This document shows positions 53,756 to 62,896 of a stretch of DNA of 64,000 bases, in pieces; positions within the stretch are counted from its first letter, which is position 1; each line of letters begins with the position of its first letter. Origin of the DNA: Marinobacterium aestuarii (lineage in GTDB: Bacteria > Pseudomonadota > Gammaproteobacteria > Pseudomonadales > Balneatricaceae); contig NZ_CP015839.1 in the NCBI RefSeq assembly GCF_001651805.1, forward strand, positions 3,038,001-3,102,000, in the 5' to 3' direction. The position numbers and the translations under genes were made by a program. A model generated the notes under the pieces. It was not told the origin of the DNA. It saw only the letters and a program-made list of their open reading frames with translations, and searched no databases.

Positions 53756-55771
53756 ATGGAAATGCTGACGTATCTATTTGAGGCGCTTACACCTCTCAAC
53801 CTGCTTCTGGCGCTTGCCGGGGTCGTTGCCGGCACGGTAATTGGCTCCATGCCGGGCCTCTCTGCAACCATGGCGGTGGCGGTTCTGGTGCCGTTCACCT
53901 ACACGATGTCTCCGGCATCCGGTTTGATCATGCTGGGTGCCATCTATACGGGTGCCATCTATGGCGGTGCCTTCTCCGCCATCTTGGTGAATACGCCTGG
54001 TACGCCGTCCGCCATCGCCACCACCTTTGACGGATTTCCGATGGCCAAGCGGGGGGATGGAGCGCTTGCCATCACCCTTGCGACCATCGCCTCGGTGGTT
54101 GGTGGCCTGGTCGGCGGCATCAGCCTGCTGCTGCTGGCTCCGCCACTGGCGGAGGTGGCGCTGGCGTTCGGACCGGCGGAGTACTTCTGGCTGGCGGTGT
54201 TCGGCCTGACACTCATATCGGCTCTGTCGGTGGGCAACACCACCAAGGGGCTGATCGGTGCCTGTAGCGGACTGCTGCTATCCGTCGTCGGGGTTGCGGT
54301 TGTCGGCGGCGATATCCGCTACACCTTCAACAGTCAGGCGCTGCTCGGTGGTATCGATATCACCTCGGCGATTATAGGTCTTTACTGCATCCCGGTACTG
54401 ATTGACCTGGTCGCAACGCGGGATCCGCATATCGCGCCACAGCCGGTGAAACACCGTTCTTATTTAACTGAGGCAGTACGGATTGCGCTGCGCGGAAAAT
54501 TCAATATGCTGCGCAGCTCCGTCATCGGCACCATTGTGGGCATTCTGCCAGGTGCAGGCGGGTCTATCGCAGGCCTGGTGTCCTATACGGAAGCCCGACG
54601 TGCATCCCGTCATCCCGAACGCTTTGGCAAGGGCGAACCCGATGGGCTGATTGCCACTGAGTCGGCCAATAACGCAACCGTTGGCGGTGGCTTCATCCCG
54701 ACACTCGTGCTCGGGATTCCCGGTACGCCGCCCGATGCGATCATTCTCGGCGCCCTGCTGGTGCAGGGCATCAAGATCGGACCGACGCTTTTCACCACCC
54801 AGGGTGACATCGTCTATACGTTCATTTACGGCCTGCTGATTGCCACACTGCTGATGCTGCCGGCGGGCCTGCTGCTGGGACGCTATGCTTTCAAGTCCAT
54901 TTCACGCACGCCCAAGACACTACTGGTACCCACGATTGCGTTCCTGACCGTGATAGGCAGTTTTGCCATTCACAGCAACAGCCACGATACACTGACGATG
55001 TGCATTCTCGGCGTGCTGGCATGGGTACTTAATCGTTATGGTTTTGCACCGTCTCCGATCGTGCTGGGACTGGTACTGGGACAGATTGCAGAACAGGGCT
55101 TCGTGCAGACGTACCTGATCGGCAACGCCCAGGGTGCAATCGTCGAAATGTTCTTCGGTCGCCCGATCAGCCTGGCCATCATTATCTGCGCGGCCCTGAC
55201 CCTGCTCTACCCTCTGATTGGCGAGCACCTGAAGCGCCGCAAAGACAGCAAGGCTGGCGTGGAACGGGATATTACCGCAGCAGCGGCTCAGCCCCTTACG
55301 ACCTGCCGCTCTTCTGCCGTTATCGGCTTCGCGGCACTCTTTATCGCCACAGGCGTTGGCGCCTATGTCGAGACCCAGGACATGTCGGCCATGGGTGCGG
55401 TATTCCCGGGAACCATCGCCACCCTGCTGGTCGTGCTGTCGGCAATCCTCGCGGTGCAGCAGTTGCGCCGGCCGCGCCGGCAAACCCTGATAGCGGGCAC
55501 CACTGCATCTGAGGCTCCCGGTGCGTCCAATATCCGCCGCCTCGTTACGGTCATCGTACTGGGTGCGTGGGCGCTGCTGCTACCGGTGCTTGGCTTCTTT
55601 GTCTCGAGCTGGCTGGCGTTCGTGGCGCTGACGGCGGCGACTACCTTCGAATGGCCAGACAAAAAGGAAATCATCGTCAACCTGATCAGCTCAGTCGCTA
55701 TCGTTGGCGGATTTTACCTTCTGATGTCCAGGGTTCTGCTGATCAGAATGCCGGACGGCCTCTTCTTCTAA
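53756..55771 (+). CDS. TctA-TctB fusion, TTT transporter membrane protein
   Basis: 671 residues in one chain. Residues about 1-500 are a full TctA (GSMPGLSATMAVAVLVPF, NTPGTPSAIATTFDGFPMAK, IVGILPGAGGSIAGLVSYTEA, TESANNATVGGGFIPTLVLGIPG); after a charged linker (KRRKDSKAG) residues about 515-671 form a TctB (four hydrophobic segments). In most systems these are separate genes, as in the sulfatase operon of this window. It fixes subunit stoichiometry at 1:1. Confidence 0.9.
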   Translation: MEMLTYLFEALTPLNLLLALAGVVAGTVIGSMPGLSATMAVAVLVPFTYTMSPASGLIMLGAIYTGAIYGGAFSAILVNTPGTPSAIATTFDGFPMAKRGDGALAITLATIASVVGGLVGGISLLLLAPPLAEVALAFGPAEYFWLAVFGLTLISALSVGNTTKGLIGACSGLLLSVVGVAVVGGDIRYTFNSQALLGGIDITSAIIGLYCIPVLIDLVATRDPHIAPQPVKHRSYLTEAVRIALRGKFNMLRSSVIGTIVGILPGAGGSIAGLVSYTEARRASRHPERFGKGEPDGLIATESANNATVGGGFIPTLVLGIPGTPPDAIILGALLVQGIKIGPTLFTTQGDIVYTFIYGLLIATLLMLPAGLLLGRYAFKSISRTPKTLLVPTIAFLTVIGSFAIHSNSHDTLTMCILGVLAWVLNRYGFAPSPIVLGLVLGQIAEQGFVQTYLIGNAQGAIVEMFFGRPISLAIIICAALTLLYPLIGEHLKRRKDSKAGVERDITAAAAQPLTTCRSSAVIGFAALFIATGVGAYVETQDMSAMGAVFPGTIATLLVVLSAILAVQQLRRPRRQTLIAGTTASEAPGASNIRRLVTVIVLGAWALLLPVLGFFVSSWLAFVALTAATTFEWPDKKEIIVNLISSVAIVGGFYLLMSRVLLIRMPDGLFF

Positions 55772-55856
55772 AAACCACCGATATCCTGGCGCCGTATCCG
55801 TTGCGAAAGCGGTGTGAAGAAGGCGCCAGGATGCCAGCGCATGGAAGGAACACAGA

Positions 55857-56927
55857 ATGAACAGCACTATCAAGAAGCACAGGATTGCGGTTATTCCCGG
55901 TGACGGCATCGGTCACGAAGTGGTACCCGAGGGGCTACGTGTACTGGATGCAGTCAAAAACAAGTTCAATATCGATCTTGAGTTTGAACACTTTGAATTT
56001 GCATCCTGCGATTATTACCTGCAGCACAACAAAATGATGCCGGACGACTGGAAGACACAGATCGGTACTCATGACGCCATTTTCTTTGGCGCCGTGGGCT
56101 GGCCCGACAAAGTACCGGACCACATTTCCCTCTGGGGCTCGCTTATTCAGTTCCGTCGCCAGTTTGATCAGTATGTATGCCTGCGCCCGGTAAAACTGAT
56201 GCCGGGCGTTCCCTCGCCGCTTGCCAATCGAAAAGTGGGCGATATTGATTTTTATGTCGTGAGGGAAAACAGCGAAGGCGAATACTCCAGTATGGGCGGC
56301 CGAATCTTCGACGGCACAGACCAGGAAACCGTACTGCAGGAGAGTGTCTTCACGCGCCGCGGCACAGACCGGATCATGAAATATGCGTTTGAACTTGCCC
56401 GCAGGCGCAACAGCCATGTTACCTCGGCAACCAAGTCGAACGGCATTTCCATTTCAATGCCCTTCTGGGACGAGCGTTTCTCCGCCATGGCGGAACAGTA
56501 CCCGGATGTCCGGGCTGACAAATATCATATCGACATATTGACGGCACACTTTGTTCGCAACCCCGACTGGTTTGACGTGGTGGTCGCATCCAATCTGTTC
56601 GGGGACATTCTTTCGGATCTCGGCCCCGCCTGCACCGGCACTATCGGAATCGCCCCATCCGCCAACCTGAATCCGGAAAACCTATTCCCGTCACTGTTTG
56701 AACCGGTACATGGCTCTGCGCCGGATATCTATGGCAAGGGAATCGCCAACCCGATTGGTCAGATCTGGAGCGGCGCCATGATGCTTGATCACCTTGGTTA
56801 CTTTGATGCAGCCAATTCAATTATGACGGCCATCGAAACGGTACTGGCAGAAGGCCCCCGCACACCGGATATGGATGGTCATGCAACAACCGAAGATGTC
56901 GGCAAGGCGGTTGCATCCGCCATTTAA
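55857..56927 (+). CDS. Tartrate/D-malate dehydrogenase (TtuC-like)
   Basis: 356 residues, beta-decarboxylating dehydrogenase family. Conserved start RIAVIPGDGIGHEVVPEGLRVL, catalytic arginines in LRPVKL/RENSEGEYSS, the metal-binding SNLFGDILSDLGPACTG and FEPVHGSAPDIYGKGIANPIG motifs. The nearest relatives are tartrate dehydrogenase TtuC and D-malate dehydrogenase DmlA, which oxidise tartrate or D-malate with NAD+. Transport and dehydratase genes nearby favour tartrate. Confidence 0.9.
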   Translation: MNSTIKKHRIAVIPGDGIGHEVVPEGLRVLDAVKNKFNIDLEFEHFEFASCDYYLQHNKMMPDDWKTQIGTHDAIFFGAVGWPDKVPDHISLWGSLIQFRRQFDQYVCLRPVKLMPGVPSPLANRKVGDIDFYVVRENSEGEYSSMGGRIFDGTDQETVLQESVFTRRGTDRIMKYAFELARRRNSHVTSATKSNGISISMPFWDERFSAMAEQYPDVRADKYHIDILTAHFVRNPDWFDVVVASNLFGDILSDLGPACTGTIGIAPSANLNPENLFPSLFEPVHGSAPDIYGKGIANPIGQIWSGAMMLDHLGYFDAANSIMTAIETVLAEGPRTPDMDGHATTEDVGKAVASAI

Positions 56928-56998
56928 TTGAACAAGTCTATAGATTGAGTGCCCGCGAGTGGTATAACCAGTCGCGGGCCAGCATTTAGGGGCGCTGT

Positions 56999-57919
56999 TT
57001 ACCACAGTGCCCTTTTTATCTTTCCTGCATTTTCTATCAGAAATGACTCTCTGAGATAATCCACAAAAACGGCGACCTTGGCAGAAAGATTCGCCTTCTC
57101 AAGATAAACAGCATAAATATCCGCCGGCGGCGTCGAGTAATCCTCAAGCAGGAGCTCCAATCGGCCACTGCGTACGTACTTGGCCAAATCCCACTCTGCT
57201 CTCATCAATATGCCGTGGCCATCCAAGGCCCACTTCAGCGCCACCTCGCCGTCGTTGGTACTCAGTCTGGTATGGACCTTGATCGACTCCGTCCTGTCGC
57301 CACGGGTCAGGCGCCACAAACTTGAAGACTGATTATTCTGACGTAATACAATGCAGTTATGCCCTGACAACTCTGCGGCCGAATTCGGTCGGCCATGCTG
57401 TGCCAGGTATGAAGGTGCGGCACACAGTAATCGTCTGTTATCAGCCACCTTTCGAGCAACCAGACGCGAATCGGGTATATCGCCAAAACGTATGACTACG
57501 TCTATTGATTTGTCAGGCAGGTTCACCGGGGCATCGGTTAGCGTAAGTTGAACCTCCACTTCGGGATAAAGCTTGATGAACTCCGAAACAACGGGCGAAA
57601 GATAGCGACGACCAAACCCAAGTGGCGCATTGACTCGCAGCAAACCTCCGGGGGTTTCCTTTCGGTTTGAAACCAGAAGTTCCATTTCATCAATATCGGA
57701 CAGAATCAAGACCGCGCGAGACAGATAAATTTCGCCCTCTGTCGTCAGGCTTATCTTCCTGGTCGTACGGTTAACAAGCCGAACACCCAGCCGTTTTTCC
57801 ATCAACGCCAAACGTTTTGTCACCGCCGACGGCGTTATATCGAGATCCCGCGCCGCCGCCGCAAGGGATTGATTCCTGGACAAGGTAACGAAGAAATACA
57901 GCTCCGAAATATTACTCAT
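56999..57919 (-). CDS. LysR-family regulator of the tartrate genes
   Basis: 306 residues with HTH (LAAAARDLDITPSAVTKRLALMEKRLG) and effector domain; it ends in REESFLIENAGKIKRALW-type sequence. It diverges from ttdA across 201 AT-rich bp and converges with the TtuC-like gene. By position it is the TtdR-like regulator of tartrate dehydratase; activation by tartrate is an inference. Confidence 0.86.
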   Translation of the reverse strand: MSNISELYFFVTLSRNQSLAAAARDLDITPSAVTKRLALMEKRLGVRLVNRTTRKISLTTEGEIYLSRAVLILSDIDEMELLVSNRKETPGGLLRVNAPLGFGRRYLSPVVSEFIKLYPEVEVQLTLTDAPVNLPDKSIDVVIRFGDIPDSRLVARKVADNRRLLCAAPSYLAQHGRPNSAAELSGHNCIVLRQNNQSSSLWRLTRGDRTESIKVHTRLSTNDGEVALKWALDGHGILMRAEWDLAKYVRSGRLELLLEDYSTPPADIYAVYLEKANLSAKVAVFVDYLRESFLIENAGKIKRALW

Positions 57920-58120
57920 AATGAACCTTCAGGAAATACTGATTTGAGCAGATTTCAATCATACATTATTCGCAGGGTATAGAATAGCAAAACCAAATCG
58001 GCACTATAGACAACCTTTTGAACACTCAAAAAATATAAATAATTTTAAATTGAAAATATTAAATACCAATTTAAATTTTAACCCCAAATACCTAATCATA
58101 CATAAGTAAGGAATAGAGCC
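57920..58120. promoter_or_regulatory. Divergent promoter region LysR / ttdA
   Basis: 201 bp, strongly AT-rich (long runs of A/T around 58020-58085). It must hold both promoters and LysR sites; no single dyad is convincing. AAGGA lies about 8 bases ahead of the TTG start of ttdA. Confidence 0.45.
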
Positions 58121-59020
58121 TTGAATAAAGAAGAAGCGATCCTGAGACTGACCGATACTATGGCGAAATTTACCAGCTATATCGGCAAGCGTTTACCCAG
58201 AGATGTTATAAAGAAACAAGCTGAACTGCGCAAGCTGGAAACCAACCCCCTGGCGATAGAAATCTACGACGTCATGGCCGAAAATCAGGACGCCGCAGAC
58301 AAGCTGGACCGCCCCAGCTGTCAGGACACCGGAGTAATACAGTATTTTATTGCCGCCGGCTCGAACTTCCCATTGCTTGGTGAGCTGGAGGGCATTCTTG
58401 AAAATGCAACCCTGGGAGCGACCAGGTTAGGACCGCTGCGCCACAATGCCGTAGAAACATTTGATGAGAAAAACACCGGTACAAACACCGGCTCGAAAAT
58501 CCCCTGGCTGGATTGGGAAATCGTCCCCGGCGAAGACAGTGCAACCATCGATGTCTATATGGCGGGTGGCGGTTGTACCCTACCAGGCGCATCCAAGGTC
58601 CTGATGCCAGGGCAAGGATATGAAGGTGTAGCAGAATTTGTTCTGGACGTAATAACGTCTCGGGGCATTAACGCCTGCCCACCTCTGCTGGTCGGCGTGG
58701 GCGTTTCCACCTCAGCCGAAACAGCTGCACGCCTGTCTAAAAAAGCGATTCTCCGCCCTGTCGACTCGCGCCACCAGAATGATAATGCCGCCAAAATGGA
58801 AGAACTGCTGGAAGAGGGGCTCAACGAATTGGGCATTGGTCCCCAGGGACTGACCGGCAATAACAGTGTCATGGGTGTGAATATCGAGTCATCGGCTCGG
58901 CACCCCTCAACCATTGGGGTCGCTGTATCGACAGGATGCTGGTCTCACCGCAGAGGCAAGATTTGTATTAATTCGGACCTTTCCTATGAAATCATGTCCC
59001 ACGACGGAGTAGTACTGTGA
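58121..59020 (+). CDS. ttdA: L(+)-tartrate dehydratase, alpha subunit
   Basis: 299 residues from a TTG with AAGGA ahead. Fe-S cluster dehydratase (class-I fumarase-type alpha): cluster Cys candidates in [26 protein letters not shown] and [10 protein letters not shown], and [15 protein letters not shown]. With the beta subunit it dehydrates L(+)-tartrate to oxaloacetate. The GTGA overlap with ttdB shows co-translation. GC content is lower than in the housekeeping genes, hinting at acquisition. Confidence 0.92.
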   Translation: MNKEEAILRLTDTMAKFTSYIGKRLPRDVIKKQAELRKLETNPLAIEIYDVMAENQDAADKLDRPSCQDTGVIQYFIAAGSNFPLLGELEGILENATLGATRLGPLRHNAVETFDEKNTGTNTGSKIPWLDWEIVPGEDSATIDVYMAGGGCTLPGASKVLMPGQGYEGVAEFVLDVITSRGINACPPLLVGVGVSTSAETAARLSKKAILRPVDSRHQNDNAAKMEELLEEGLNELGIGPQGLTGNNSVMGVNIESSARHPSTIGVAVSTGCWSHRRGKICINSDLSYEIMSHDGVVL

Positions 59021-59625
59021 AAAAAATCCTGACAACACCCATTAAAGACGAAGACCTTGCAGAGCTGAAAGTCGGCGATATCGTTTACCTGACGGGGCAA
59101 CTGGTAACTTGCCGTGATGTCGCTCACAGGCGTCTTGTTGAACTGGGAAGAGAGCTGCCGGTGGATATCGTTGGCGGTGCCATTTTTCATGCCGGCCCCA
59201 TAGTCCGTGAAAACGAGGATGGCAGCCATGAAATGATTTCAATCGGCCCCACTACTAGCATGCGAATGGAAAAATTTGAACGTCACTTTATCGAAGAAAC
59301 AGGCGTAAAACTCATCATCGGTAAAGGCGGCATGGGGCCGGAAACCGCCGCCGGCTGCCGTGAAAACAAAGCCGTACACGCCGTTTTCCCTGGTGGCTGC
59401 GCGGTTGTGGCCGCAACCAAGGTGGAAGCGATAGAAGGCGCTGAATGGAAAGACCTTGGAATGCCGGAAACCCTTTGGATAAATCGTGTCAGAGAGTTTG
59501 GCCCTCTCATCATTTCCATAGACACGCAGGGAAATAACATTTTCGAAACTAACAAGGCCCGATTCAATGAGAGAAAGGGACCAATTCTCGAAAAAATGTC
59601 AAACCAGCTAAAATTCATAAAATAA
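59017..59625 (+). CDS. ttdB: L(+)-tartrate dehydratase, beta subunit
   Basis: 202 residues from a GTG overlapping the ttdA stop by 4 bp. Fumarase C-terminal-type domain: [67 protein letters not shown]. It completes the heteromeric tartrate dehydratase. Its ending and length are normal for TtdB. Confidence 0.92.
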   Translation: MKKILTTPIKDEDLAELKVGDIVYLTGQLVTCRDVAHRRLVELGRELPVDIVGGAIFHAGPIVRENEDGSHEMISIGPTTSMRMEKFERHFIEETGVKLIIGKGGMGPETAAGCRENKAVHAVFPGGCAVVAATKVEAIEGAEWKDLGMPETLWINRVREFGPLIISIDTQGNNIFETNKARFNERKGPILEKMSNQLKFIK

Positions 59626-59652
59626 TCAAGTTTACATAAGCTCAGTTAAAGC

Positions 59653-59700
59653 TCGCGCAACTTCACAAAAACAAACCACTTTAAAACAGGAGTTGCGCGA
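59653..59700. other. Inverted repeat between ttdB and the decarboxylase gene
   Basis: Perfect 10-bp arms TCGCGCAACT (59653-59662) and AGTTGCGCGA (59691-59700), 28-base loop, in an otherwise AT-rich gap. It may be a regulator site or an RNA structure separating expression of the two parts; no T-run is present. Confidence 0.55.
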
Positions 59701-59751
59701 ACTGTTTATCCGTAAAACCCGGTATTAGTAACATAATTAAGGTTCACCAGT

Positions 59752-60591
59752 ATGAGAGACGAGCGTTTCCGAGGCATTCTCGAAGCATCAGGCCTGGAGC
59801 GATTGGGCTCAGTCTATAGCCCCTTGACGGCGAGAATGGCCCGAGATGTCGGGTTTGAATATGGCATTGTGGGTGGATCCATTGCCGCCATGGCACTACT
59901 GGGGGTCCCCGATATCAGCCTGATTTCATCCACTGAACTGGTTGATTTTGTAAGAAGAATTACCCAATCGACCAGCCTTGCAATAATCGTGGATGGCGAT
60001 GGAGGCTACGGCAACCCACTCAATGCCATGCGGCTAGTCGCAGACCTTGAACAGGCCGGCGCCCACGCGGTTACGCTTGAGGATACGGTATTTCCAGTTC
60101 CGCAAAAAAAATGTACAGGACCGCTGGTAGACCCCGCGCAACATGCTGTAAAACTAAAGTCAGCTGTTCAGGCCCGAAAGTCGCTATCCTTTGGGATCAT
60201 AGCGAGAACATCAGTATTAAAGAATGAATCTATCGAAAGCGTTCTTGATCGAATCTCATTATATGCTTCAACCGGTGTAGACGCGATTTGTCTGACCCAG
60301 GTTGAGGATATTAACCTCCTGAAGCGCGTATCCTCATCGACAGACCTGCCCCTGATGTTAATAAACCACAACAACGAAGACCTAATGTCCCCTGCAGAGC
60401 TTAATGAAAATAGAGTAAGACTCTATCTTTCCGGGCATCAGTCTTTTGAAGCATCACTGGTCGCAAGCTACCTTTCATATCTGTCACAACGGGATAATAC
60501 CAGCCTGTCCAGAGTACTGGGCGCGAAGGAAATCGCCAGTATCTATAACAATGAGACACTCTACGCAAACCTGATAGAAGAATTTATGTAA
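59752..60591 (+). CDS. PEP mutase/isocitrate lyase superfamily oxaloacetate decarboxylase
   Basis: 279 residues. Pattern DVGFEYGIVGGSIAAMALLGVPD, VDGDGGYGNPLNAMRLVADLEQAGA, TLEDTVFPV, IIARTS, LYLSGHQSFEASLVASYL follows the Pseudomonas PA4872 group, which decarboxylates oxaloacetate to pyruvate and lacks the catalytic Cys of isocitrate lyase; the conserved His is in GHQSFEA. Directly after ttdAB, this completes tartrate to oxaloacetate to pyruvate. An alternative function as a C-P or C-C lyase of related type cannot be excluded. Confidence 0.82.
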   Translation: MRDERFRGILEASGLERLGSVYSPLTARMARDVGFEYGIVGGSIAAMALLGVPDISLISSTELVDFVRRITQSTSLAIIVDGDGGYGNPLNAMRLVADLEQAGAHAVTLEDTVFPVPQKKCTGPLVDPAQHAVKLKSAVQARKSLSFGIIARTSVLKNESIESVLDRISLYASTGVDAICLTQVEDINLLKRVSSSTDLPLMLINHNNEDLMSPAELNENRVRLYLSGHQSFEASLVASYLSYLSQRDNTSLSRVLGAKEIASIYNNETLYANLIEEFM

Positions 60592-60883
60592 ATAGCCTGC
60601 CGCACTCGCTCATTAAATGGTTGCGCTGTACAAAAGCATCAGCTCCCAGGGCAACAGGCAGCACAAGCAACAGCAGCCAGGGAAATACTCACCCGTGGTC
60701 ATTTCCGGGCGCCCCCTGCCCTGAACCAGGCCAGCATGGCGCATGCGGACTTTGAAAGTGCAGGTATCAGCCACCGGGTTGCGGGACTACTAGGGCCGCT
60801 GCTTCTCCCTGCTGTCGAAACCCACTACAATGCCCGCTTTTCGGCACCTTTCACCCAACAGACAGCGCACCACAGGACAGGCA

Positions 60884-61648
60884 TTGGGCATCACACTCGG
60901 AAAGCGGCTTGCACAGATCGACGCCATGGTCACAGCCGACTATGCCCATATCTGGGATTGTTGCTGCGACCACGGCTTGCTGGGGGCGAAGCTGTTGTCA
61001 CGCCACGCCGCAAGCTGTATCCACTTTGTCGACCGAGTGCCCGCGCTTATGCACGCGCTGGAGGCGAAGCTGCAGCATTTCTATCCGCTGGAATTGCCAC
61101 AACCGGGGTCACAATCAGGACCAGAACCGAGCCCACCTTCACAGCAACCCCTGCCACACTGGCAAGTGCACTGTATCGATGTTGCCGCCCTGCCGCTGCA
61201 GCAACACCCCGGAAAACACCTGGTGATTATCGCGGGTGTCGGGGGTGATCTGATGATGCAACTTGTCGCCACGATTCATAAGAAGCATCCCGCAGCGGAT
61301 ATCGACTTCCTGCTGTGCCCGGTACAGCATCAGTTTGCACTCAGAGAGCAACTGATCCAGCTGAATTTTGGCCTCAGGACAGAAGCCCTGGTGGAAGAGA
61401 AGCAGCGTTTTTATGAAGTCCTGCTGGTCTGCACCCATGCAGTCAGGACCCAGGACTGCACGAACATCAGTGCCGTTGGCGAGCAAATATGGCAATCATC
61501 CGGCGGCGCCCAGACAAAAACCGCATTTGGCTACCTGGAAAAAACCATCCGGCATTATCAACGCATACAACGGGGTAATGCTGTTGATGTTCAGCCTATT
61601 ATCCAGGCCTACCAGGCCGTGACGGTTAGCGCGGCGGCAGAGAGTTAA
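60884..61648 (+). CDS. TrmK-like SAM-dependent tRNA (adenine22-N1)-methyltransferase
   Basis: 254 residues from a TTG at 60884 with AGGACAGG just upstream; an in-frame ATG at 60830 is an alternative. Rossmann methyltransferase with LGKRLAQIDAMV, IWDCCCDHGLLGAKLL (SAM motif), VDRVPALMHALE and IIAGVGGDLMMQLV, as in TrmK. An unusual Pro/Gln/Ser insertion sits in the middle (about 75-95). It would methylate A22 of tRNA. Context gives no further clue. Confidence 0.82.
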   Translation: MGITLGKRLAQIDAMVTADYAHIWDCCCDHGLLGAKLLSRHAASCIHFVDRVPALMHALEAKLQHFYPLELPQPGSQSGPEPSPPSQQPLPHWQVHCIDVAALPLQQHPGKHLVIIAGVGGDLMMQLVATIHKKHPAADIDFLLCPVQHQFALREQLIQLNFGLRTEALVEEKQRFYEVLLVCTHAVRTQDCTNISAVGEQIWQSSGGAQTKTAFGYLEKTIRHYQRIQRGNAVDVQPIIQAYQAVTVSAAAES

Positions 61649-61652
61649 TACT

Positions 61653-61674
61653 GGATGTGGATGTGGATGTGGAT
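61653..61674. repeat. Short hexamer repeat GGATGT
   Basis: Three tandem copies plus GGAT just after the TrmK-like stop; probably slippage, with no visible function. Confidence 0.7.
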
Positions 61675-61752
61675 ACAGAAAACGCTATTTTAACGAATGA
61701 TTTCCCCTCATCTTTCGCCTTCCAGACTTATTCATACATTCCCTAAGGGGGC

Positions 61753-62261
61753 TCAAGCAACATTCCCACTTACCTTAACGGTCATATTCTTGCGGCTTTG
61801 CATCAGTGTATAACCGCCACTCACGACAATGAGCAGGCCTCCACACAAGGTTAATACATCTGGACTTTCATCAAAGACAAATATCGCCAGAACAAGTGCA
61901 AATAATAAACGGGTATAGCGAAAAGGCGATACAACCGAGACGTCACCTGTTCGCATGGCAATCGTTAGCGCATTGTAATGCGACAACACAAAAAACCATA
62001 GATGCCCAGTTGCATATTAGACAATACCCGAGGCGCAAGCTCACGCCCGGCAAAACCAAAGGTGGCGACCACTGCGAGTAAAGACGCGACTTCAAAGCCA
62101 TCGAGGCCTGGCCGAATAATCAACAGCACCCCAATAAAGCCCACCAGAAGCGCAAGCCATCGCTTTACCCCCACCTTTTCACCAAAGAAAATCGCTGCAC
62201 CTATCATGGTGATTAAGGGTGTCGCCTGCAGGATGGCCGACGCATTCGATAATGTGGCAGT
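61753..62261 (-). pseudogene. Decayed EamA/DMT-family permease
   Basis: Two overlapping frames encode parts of one EamA permease: GAAIFFGEKVGVKRWLALLVGF ... NMQLGIYGF in one frame and LSHYNALTIAMRTGDVSVVSPFRYTRLLFALVLAIFVFDE in the next. They rejoin if one T is added to a T6 run near 61990, so a single-base deletion broke the frame. The first half of the permease is missing; the fragment begins directly after the stop of the adjacent GyrI-like pseudogene. It may also reflect a sequencing error, but N-terminal loss is real. Confidence 0.8.
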
Positions 62262-62734
62262 CTACATTGGTGGAAGATATACATCCGTAATCATTTCATC
62301 GTCTTTAAGATCTGGCCCAACATTAACGTAATGAAAGAATATGGGAAACTCGCCAAGCTTCTCTGCGCTATTGGGCAGCCATTCCTCATACATATAGTGC
62401 GCAGCACTAACATAATCATGCGATCCATAATGTCGGGCCACAGCACAGCGACACGCCGGTATAACCTTGCTGATGACACCCTGCGGATTCGCATCCACGT
62501 CCTGCTCTACCGAAACACACAGGTCTACCCGGTACTCGCTGGCAGCTACTTTGCGTAGATCGTTGTAGTGCACACCATTGGAACGATAATCAGGCAGAAG
62601 CGGTAGCTTGTTCTCTATGCGCCAGGCGACCAGGCGACCAGGCGCCTGATTGACACATGTTCCAGCGCGGGTGAGCCGCGATGCTCAACAACGGCGACTT
62701 TAGTGGCCGGGAAGTCCACTATTCGAACGTCCAT
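62262..62734 (-). pseudogene. GyrI-like small-molecule-binding protein, frameshifted by an 8-bp duplication
   Basis: From an ATG at 62734 (GGAG just ahead) the frame reads MDVRIVDFPATKVAVVEHRGS ... VSIRRLVAW, then goes out of frame; the rest (IENKLPLLPDYRSNG, FPIFFHYVNVGP, EMITDVYLPPM) continues in another frame to 62262. The break is an exact tandem duplication of GTCGCCTG near 62620-62640; removing one copy restores a 154-residue reading frame, the length of SbmC/GyrI-family proteins. The intact protein would bind small molecules or protect gyrase. A reversible duplication is conceivable. Confidence 0.85.
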
Positions 62735-62896
62735 CAATTCTCCAGGCCTTTAGATTTAAAATTGCATATTGATGTGCGGCGAAAATACGCTTGAGGAAGC
62801 ATTACTTCAAGCAAAAACGTCCATCATAACCGCTGCGAGCGCCACGCGTAGCGCTTGAACCATCCCTGGCCCAAGACATATTTTCTACGATACTTG

